NCBI GenBank assembly: GCA_002842465.1
Contig: PHDA01000017.1
Location: 1 to 57,516 of the forward strand
Origin: Bacteroidetes bacterium HGW-Bacteroidetes-7
GTDB taxonomy: Bacteria > Bacteroidota > Bacteroidia > Bacteroidales > UBA932
DNA: 57,516 nucleotides
Reading direction: 5' to 3'
Shown here: positions 53,004-57,516 of the stretch, in pieces
How positions within the stretch are numbered: the first letter of the stretch is position 1
How the letters are laid out: every line of letters starts with the position of its first letter
Translations under genes and position numbers: made by a program
The notes under the pieces: generated by a model
Database searches by the model: none
Told to the model about the DNA's origin: nothing
What the model saw: the letters and a program-made list of their open reading frames with translations, nothing else

Positions 53004-55640
53004 TTATATTTTAAATGATATACCAAAACCAAAAGAGATTTTACTGTTTAGTGTGTATCTGCTGTTACTGTATTGGTTGGTATAATATGGATTGTACCAA
53101 AAGCAGTTATTTGCATAGAATGTAAAGCTGTGGCCCTGTTTTGTCTCTTTTCTTATATTAAGATGGAAATTTGGATAGAATGGTGATATTGAAGGGAAGA
53201 CCTGAGTAGGGCTTAATCTTAAATCTCTATACTCTTCTGACCCTCTCTCATTTTCAGGAATATCTATTTGGTTCCCTGTAGCATCATAGTATGCGACAGG
53301 TAGCAGGTCAGGGTTTACATTAACTGTTTTGTTGTATATATTTAACTCTGTAGTTAGCGTGACAATAATTTTAAGGTCCGGAATCTGTTGGATTAGTGTC
53401 AGATTTGCATTAGCAACCTGAACTGACCTCTCCCAACTGTTATATACTCCGTATCTGCTTTTTGATATTGATGTATTTGATATTCTTACAGATGGTACAT
53501 CATCCAAAGTACGGCTGCTCACATATTGCCCTGTCAGGTTAATACCTGTGTTTGTCCTTTTAATTCTTGGGGGAGCAAATGTTAGTTCAAGCCCTTTTGT
53601 GTCAGAGCGTTGATTATTCACATAAACGCTGTAAGTTCTAGGAAGATATGTTACATTATCAGGGTCTTCCTCAACAACAGGGGGGCTTCCTACAGGTTCT
53701 GAAACTATCCTGTAACCTTGATTCTTAAATATTCCTAATTTATTTGCTGAGGTTATGCCCCTTGAGAGAAGCTTATGATATCCTGTTAATCTCACATTGA
53801 ACCCTGATTTGTCGAATTCAAATGCAACCTCTCTTGTTTCACCTCTGCCTGGTTTAAGATTGCTATTGTCTGGCTTTATTACATATGAGGTGACAATGGC
53901 AAGTCTCTCTTCCGGAATGGGATCGTAATAACTTAGATTAACTATGTCAAAATATACAGGACCTGGATACAAAGTGATCATTGAGGGTGCTTTGTATGAT
54001 ACTCCCCACGCACTCCTTATGCGGATGTGCTTCCCAAGTCCCAATGTAGCAGACAATCTGGGTGAAAAAAGGTTATATCTCTCAATCATTCTGTCGTATC
54101 TCATGCCTAACCTAAGGTTATACATTATATTTTCAAACTCCCTTGTCACAACTGTTTGGTGATACATTGAGAAGTTCTTTGATGCAGGTATTTCATGAAA
54201 CTGGACACCTCTGCTTCCGGGTAATCCTGCCGGACCCACACCTCCCTCGTTCTCGACTCTGCCCTCTCCATAATTTTTATCAAATGTATATTCGAGCCCA
54301 GTTGTAAAGGAGAGGTTGTTATTTGCAACCACGCTATTTTGCTCTGTTTCAACTCTTAGATATGCGTTAACAGGCATTCCTTTCATAACAGTAGTTTGCA
54401 TATAGCTCAGAGGGGTGTATGTGGTGAAATAGGTTCCTGTTTCAGTTGGTTCGATCATTGGCCTTGGGCCATCAGTAACCTCCTGCTCCAGCTTAGTGTA
54501 CTGTGAGTTTAAGTTAAAACTGAATGTATAGTTTAGTCTTCCTAATAAGTCTAGTCTTCCATTCACTCCAAACATTACCCGATTGTTCTTTATATCTCTG
54601 TTTGAAAGAAGTACCTCCTGGGGTTCAACTCTGCGGCCATCTCCGCTGAAACCGTAGGAAGCTGATATTGTATTACTCCAGTTTCTCTCCTGGTTGAAGG
54701 TTGATGTCCATCTAGCTCCTATATTGATACGATTAAAGTAATATTTCAATTCGGTCGGTTGTCCTACAGAGTATGCATAGTCTGCATCCAGATTAAGATA
54801 TCCGTGCTTGTTAAGTTTTAATCCCCGAGAGACACTTGCCTGATAAGTTGTGGGTGTACTGTTGAAGGTTACATGTAGTGGAGAGTAACCTGCTCTTCTT
54901 GTAACGATTACTGCTCCAGATGTTATGTTTCCGTACCTTGCACTTGCAACTCCTGTTACAACCTCTACAGACTCGATGTTAGATGCCGGAATCTCCCTCA
55001 AATCAAGGCCTCTGTTGGCAACATTTGTTCCGCCTGAGAGACTTGACGCAGGATTTTCTACCTGAAGATTGGCATCGTTACTCAATGGCGTACCATCAAC
55101 AACAATTGCAGTACCAAATGAATTAACTGCAGAGGACTCTGTAGTCCTAAGATTGAGCTGTGCGGTTGAAGTTAACCTTTGAGGCTCCAGTTTTCCACCA
55201 GGAAGAAGAGACATTATGTCACTAAGACTTATTGCCTGTATTTGTTTAATGGCTTCGTTTCCGATTGAATAGGTACTGGAACCCTCTTTACTCTGAGAGG
55301 TAGTAGCAGTTACAACTACCTCATTTAAACTCAATGACATCTCTTTAAGAGCGAAGTCAACTGATTTAAGGTCACCTGACAAGGTAATAATTCTCTCCTG
55401 GATTTCGTATCCTAAAAATGCAGCTTTAAGTTTATGCTCTCCCCTTGGTAATACTATCCGATATTCTCCCTTTTCATTTGTAAAGGTTGAATACTGAGTT
55501 CCTTCAGTGAATATTGTAGCAAAATAGATGGGTTCACTATTACTTGCAGAGGTAATTCGTCCCGAAACCTCATATCTCTGACCTAGCAAAATGAAAGGTG
55601 CGAGCAAGAACAGTACACAAAGCAGAGTTCTGTTATTCAT
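53004..55640 (-). CDS. TonB-dependent outer-membrane receptor with CarboxypepD_reg domain
   Basis: 878 residues. Signal peptide about 1-20 (LLGQ), CarboxypepD_reg domain about 24-100 (VSGRITSASNSEPIYFATIF), plug about 115-235 (LNEVVVTATTSQSKEGSSTYSI, IPASNIESVEVVTGVASARYGNITSGAVIVTRRAG) and a barrel ending SFGFGISFKI. The EVVVTATT box and size are those of siderophore, vitamin or metal receptors rather than SusC. It follows a sigma/metal-sensor module and precedes ChaN and M16 genes, so a metal, haem or peptide-metal complex is a reasonable guess. Its start overlaps the end of the upstream sensor gene by 8 bases. Confidence 0.93.
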   Translation of the reverse strand: MNNRTLLCVLFLLAPFILLGQRYEVSGRITSASNSEPIYFATIFTEGTQYSTFTNEKGEYRIVLPRGEHKLKAAFLGYEIQERIITLSGDLKSVDFALKEMSLSLNEVVVTATTSQSKEGSSTYSIGNEAIKQIQAISLSDIMSLLPGGKLEPQRLTSTAQLNLRTTESSAVNSFGTAIVVDGTPLSNDANLQVENPASSLSGGTNVANRGLDLREIPASNIESVEVVTGVASARYGNITSGAVIVTRRAGYSPLHVTFNSTPTTYQASVSRGLKLNKHGYLNLDADYAYSVGQPTELKYYFNRINIGARWTSTFNQERNWSNTISASYGFSGDGRRVEPQEVLLSNRDIKNNRVMFGVNGRLDLLGRLNYTFSFNLNSQYTKLEQEVTDGPRPMIEPTETGTYFTTYTPLSYMQTTVMKGMPVNAYLRVETEQNSVVANNNLSFTTGLEYTFDKNYGEGRVENEGGVGPAGLPGSRGVQFHEIPASKNFSMYHQTVVTREFENIMYNLRLGMRYDRMIERYNLFSPRLSATLGLGKHIRIRSAWGVSYKAPSMITLYPGPVYFDIVNLSYYDPIPEERLAIVTSYVIKPDNSNLKPGRGETREVAFEFDKSGFNVRLTGYHKLLSRGITSANKLGIFKNQGYRIVSEPVGSPPVVEEDPDNVTYLPRTYSVYVNNQRSDTKGLELTFAPPRIKRTNTGINLTGQYVSSRTLDDVPSVRISNTSISKSRYGVYNSWERSVQVANANLTLIQQIPDLKIIVTLTTELNIYNKTVNVNPDLLPVAYYDATGNQIDIPENERGSEEYRDLRLSPTQVFPSISPFYPNFHLNIRKETKQGHSFTFYANNCFWYNPYYTNQYSNSRYTLNSKISFGFGISFKI

Positions 55641-56139
55641 TCTCTTCTATAGGTTTAGGATTGCTTTTGTAATAATCTGCCGGAACAGTAATTTTTGAGA
55701 TAAGGGTGTCGAATTTGGTCGACTGTACGGAATCGCAAATTCCGCGGATATTGTTATAGAAAATAATGGCCAGATCTCTGTTTAGAGATTGCGCCATTAT
55801 AAAGTCTTCATACATTTTGTTCATAGCAACAGTATCGTTGAATATTCCGGGAGTATTCATCCTCTCTTTCACGTTACGAAGCATCATCCCAACATCCTTC
55901 AAATTATTGCTGTAGTTGGCAGAAATGGAATCAAAAAGAGCAACTTGATTATCATCTAATTGTAAATAAAGAGAAAAAAAGTTGTTGGTTCCTTTTATAC
56001 TCTTCTCATTCAAGGCCTCTTTTTTCTTGCTTAGGTAAAGATTAACACCTATTGTACTCACGATTGTGATGTTAAGCACAGAAAGTAGTACTACCCACAG
56101 TTTTAACCTTCGAACAAGTTTTAGATAGTCATTATTCAT
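55633..56139 (-). CDS. Membrane-anchored CnrX/Metal_resist-like periplasmic sensor
   Basis: 168 residues: one N-terminal membrane segment (about 13-33) and a periplasmic all-helical domain: LQLDDNQVALFDSISANYSNNLKDVGMMLRNVKERM, then IMAQSLNRDLAIIFYNNIRGICDSVQSTKFDTLISKI. The pattern (L-x-Q near the start of a long helix hairpin, later Q-x-x-x-F) is that of CnrX/CpxP-like heavy-metal sensors (Metal_resist type). It is the third gene after the ECF sigma and the small membrane protein. Assignment rests on pattern only; the His-rich metal site of CnrX is not obvious. Confidence 0.6.
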   Translation of the reverse strand: MNNDYLKLVRRLKLWVVLLSVLNITIVSTIGVNLYLSKKKEALNEKSIKGTNNFFSLYLQLDDNQVALFDSISANYSNNLKDVGMMLRNVKERMNTPGIFNDTVAMNKMYEDFIMAQSLNRDLAIIFYNNIRGICDSVQSTKFDTLISKITVPADYYKSNPKPIEENE

Positions 56140-56147
56140 AACAGCTT

Positions 56148-56459
56148 TTATATATTAAGTAGAATATTTCCAAAACCAAAGCTTATGAACTCAACACTAG
56201 CTGTGTGAGTTGTCTCATAAACATCAACCAGATTTCCAATAAAACAACCAATGCTAATGACAATTGTTACAGAGAACCCATAAACAAGGGCACTCTTTAA
56301 ATTAAGCCATCTTGTCTCAAAGGATGCCTGAAGACTCAGCTCAGTAACGCTATTCATAATCTCATCAATCCTGCTTTTTCTATTAGCTCCCTGCTTCTCT
56401 TTCTCTATGGCAGCATTGAGATATTGATCAAAATCCGGATTATTAAAATTCTTTTTCAT
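56148..56459 (-). CDS. Small membrane protein, candidate anti-sigma factor
   Basis: 103 residues: soluble N terminus rich in charge (about 1-52), one clear membrane helix (about 57-77, ALVYGFSVTIVISIGCFIG) and a short periplasmic tail. It starts inside the end of the sigma gene (17-base overlap), a strong sign of coupled synthesis. Placement between sigma and a CnrX-like sensor makes it the CnrY-like anti-sigma candidate. No sequence family recognised. Confidence 0.65.
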   Translation of the reverse strand: MKKNFNNPDFDQYLNAAIEKEKQGANRKSRIDEIMNSVTELSLQASFETRWLNLKSALVYGFSVTIVISIGCFIGNLVDVYETTHTASVEFISFGFGNILLNI

Positions 56460-57018
56460 TTATAATTGGTATTAGTTTTATTTTAAGTTGTCTTTTAGCT
56501 CTTTGAATCAGTGAATCAACGGCCTGAACAGAGAGTGACATAATTTCTGCAATTTCTTTTTGTGACAATCCGTCCAACCTACTGAGTATTAATGCTGTTT
56601 TTTGGTTTGCCGGCAGATTATCTATCTCTTTGTAAATAATCTCTTCTGTCTCCTTACCGGACATAATTGTTTGAGGGTTGTCGGTTTTTGTACTTGTTAT
56701 AAAATCATTGAGGGCACTAATTTTCTCAGTATAAAATTCAATGATTGACTTTCGGTTTCTTTTTTTTATAAAATCGTACGCACTATTTATACCTATTCTG
56801 TATAGCCAGGTAGAGAACTCTGACTTTCCATTAAAACTTCCAAGTGATACAAATGCTTGCATAAACGTCTCCTGAGTAACATCCTCAGCATCCTCCGTCT
56901 GATGCACAAAACCTCTGACGAGAATAAAGATTTTCTCATGGTAGCGCTCTACCAAAAGTCGGTACATCTCTGTCTCTCCGGAAAGGATACTATCAATTAT
57001 CTTTTTCTCGTCTCTCAT
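56443..57018 (-). CDS. ECF RNA polymerase sigma factor (first gene of the 46-57 kb operon)
   Basis: 191 residues. Region 2: YHEKIFILVRGFVHQTEDAEDVTQETFMQAFVSLGSFNGKSEFSTWLYRIGINSAYDFIKKR; region 4: LPANQKTALILSRLDGLSQKEIAEIMSLSVQAVDSLIQRAKRQLK. It is followed by its presumed anti-sigma and sensor genes and probably directs transcription of this whole run of nine minus-strand genes, which have gaps of at most about 50 bases. Confidence 0.94.
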   Translation of the reverse strand: MRDEKKIIDSILSGETEMYRLLVERYHEKIFILVRGFVHQTEDAEDVTQETFMQAFVSLGSFNGKSEFSTWLYRIGINSAYDFIKKRNRKSIIEFYTEKISALNDFITSTKTDNPQTIMSGKETEEIIYKEIDNLPANQKTALILSRLDGLSQKEIAEIMSLSVQAVDSLIQRAKRQLKIKLIPIINEKEF

Positions 57019-57070
57019 TGTCTATATATACTTAGACTCCATTCAACAATAAATCCGTCGCTATAAAATA

Positions 57071-57096
57071 AAAAAATCTCATTTTATAATGAGATT
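57071..57096 (-). terminator. Hairpin with T run upstream of the sigma gene
   Basis: AATCTCATT (57075-57083) / AATGAGATT (57088-57096) is a perfect 9-bp stem; read on the minus strand it is followed by a T-rich tract. It ends about 55 bases before the sigma start, so it either stops transcripts coming from the right or acts as an attenuator in the sigma leader. Confidence 0.45.
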
Positions 57097-57211
57097 ACGT
57101 TGGTTTTATCGCCCAAACATAACTTAAATGAATTGATAATACCAGATAATTTTTGCAAAATAATTGGAGGAGTCTGAATGACAAGGCAGAAAGTTTTTTA
57201 GGAAAGAAATT

Positions 57212-57261
57212 AATTTAAACTAATAAAAATAGTTTGCAAACTAAAAAAATTAGTTTAAATT
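57212..57261. promoter_or_regulatory. Concentric three-part dyad, probable BlaI-type operator
   Basis: Outer arms AATTTAAACTAAT (57212-57224) and ATTAGTTTAAATT (57249-57261) are perfect inverted repeats. The inner TAGTTTGCAAACTA (57230-57243) is itself a perfect palindrome, and both share the same centre. All elements contain the half-site TAGTTT/AAACTA. It lies 30 bases before the BlaI-family start codon, as expected for autorepression by a dimer that can occupy adjacent sites. Confidence 0.7.
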
Positions 57262-57291
57262 TGTTTCAGCATTAATCAAACAATCGTTACA

Positions 57292-57516
57292 ATGGAAAAA
57301 CTTACTGCTAAAGAGGACGAAATAATGACCTTTTTTTGGGATAAGGGGGCAATGTATGTAAAGGATCTCATAGATCTCTATCCCGATCCGAAGCCCCATT
57401 TCAACACAATATCTACTATGGTGAGGGCGCTTGAAGCTAAAGGCTTTTTGTCGCATAAAAAATTTGGATATACCTATCAGTACTACCCAGTAGTTACACC
57501 GGAAGAGTTTGGTGAA
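57292..57516 (+). CDS. BlaI/MecI/CopY-family repressor (3' end cut by window)
   Basis: 75 codons are visible from ATG 57292, open to the window end. The winged helix reads EKLTAKEDEIMTFFWDKGAMYVKDLIDLYP, then NTISTMVRALEAKGFLSHKKFGYTYQYYP, matching BlaI-type repressors. In Bacteroidota these are usually followed by an M56 (BlaR1-like) membrane peptidase gene, often with a TonB energy domain, which would lie beyond the window. It is divergent from the sigma operon. Confidence 0.9.
   Translation, partial: MEKLTAKEDEIMTFFWDKGAMYVKDLIDLYPDPKPHFNTISTMVRALEAKGFLSHKKFGYTYQYYPVVTPEEFGE

Overview
The window comes from a member of the Bacteroidota, most likely the order Bacteroidales. The evidence is three SusC/SusD-type outer-membrane gene sets, a FecR anti-sigma factor with an ECF sigma factor, many Sec or lipoprotein signals of Bacteroidota type, -7 boxes of the TAnnTTTG form, almost no Shine-Dalgarno sequences, and AT-rich intergenic DNA. 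No rRNA, tRNA, CRISPR array, phage or insertion sequence was seen.

Layout. 1-12.9 kb (+): the end of one SusD gene, then two complete susC-susD pairs separated by hairpin terminators. 13.0-15.8 kb (+): an Xaa-Pro aminopeptidase and a lipoprotein serine hydrolase. 15.7-20.7 kb (-): an operon with a CarboxypepD_reg protein, ECF sigma factor, FecR, an STN-CarboxypepD_reg paralogue without a barrel, and a CoA-type Nudix hydrolase. 20.8-22.0 kb (-): an SDR and an Smr-domain protein. 22.1-25.0 kb (+): an arsenic operon, arsR-arsC-arsM-acr3, behind a perfect palindrome. 25.0-30.3 kb: a polysaccharide-deacetylase-like protein with an altered metal motif, a Fur/PerR-type regulator with a 1-Cys-like peroxiredoxin, a GH18 lipoprotein and a NamZ-type (DUF1343) lipoprotein. 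30.3-36.5 kb: MerR/GyrI regulator, a second ECF sigma factor with a membrane partner, a gluzincin metallopeptidase, GNAT, and a LytTR regulator with a small membrane gene. The last two lie between two direct copies of a palindromic repeat.

36.7-46.3 kb (+) is the most unusual part. Eight tightly packed genes join a complete partner-switching set (a SpoIIE-type phosphatase with an extracytoplasmic sensor, an RsbW-like HATPase and a STAS antagonist) to parts of an uptake system: an NMT1/THI5-like binding protein, a polar-amino-acid-type permease, an ABC ATPase fused to a degenerate RsbW-like domain, a binding protein whose SBP_bac_3 fold reads as circularly permuted, and an Oar-like TonB-dependent receptor. 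I infer that nutrient sensing, transport and phospho-switching are physically linked here.

46.4-57.0 kb (-): a nine-gene operon that starts with an ECF sigma factor, a small membrane protein and a CnrX-like periplasmic protein (a CnrYXH-like arrangement). It continues with a TonB-dependent receptor, DUF4876- and DUF6850-like proteins, a ChaN-family lipoprotein and two M16 peptidases, one with and one without the HxxEH motif. The window ends inside a divergent BlaI/MecI-family repressor gene that follows a concentric three-part dyad.
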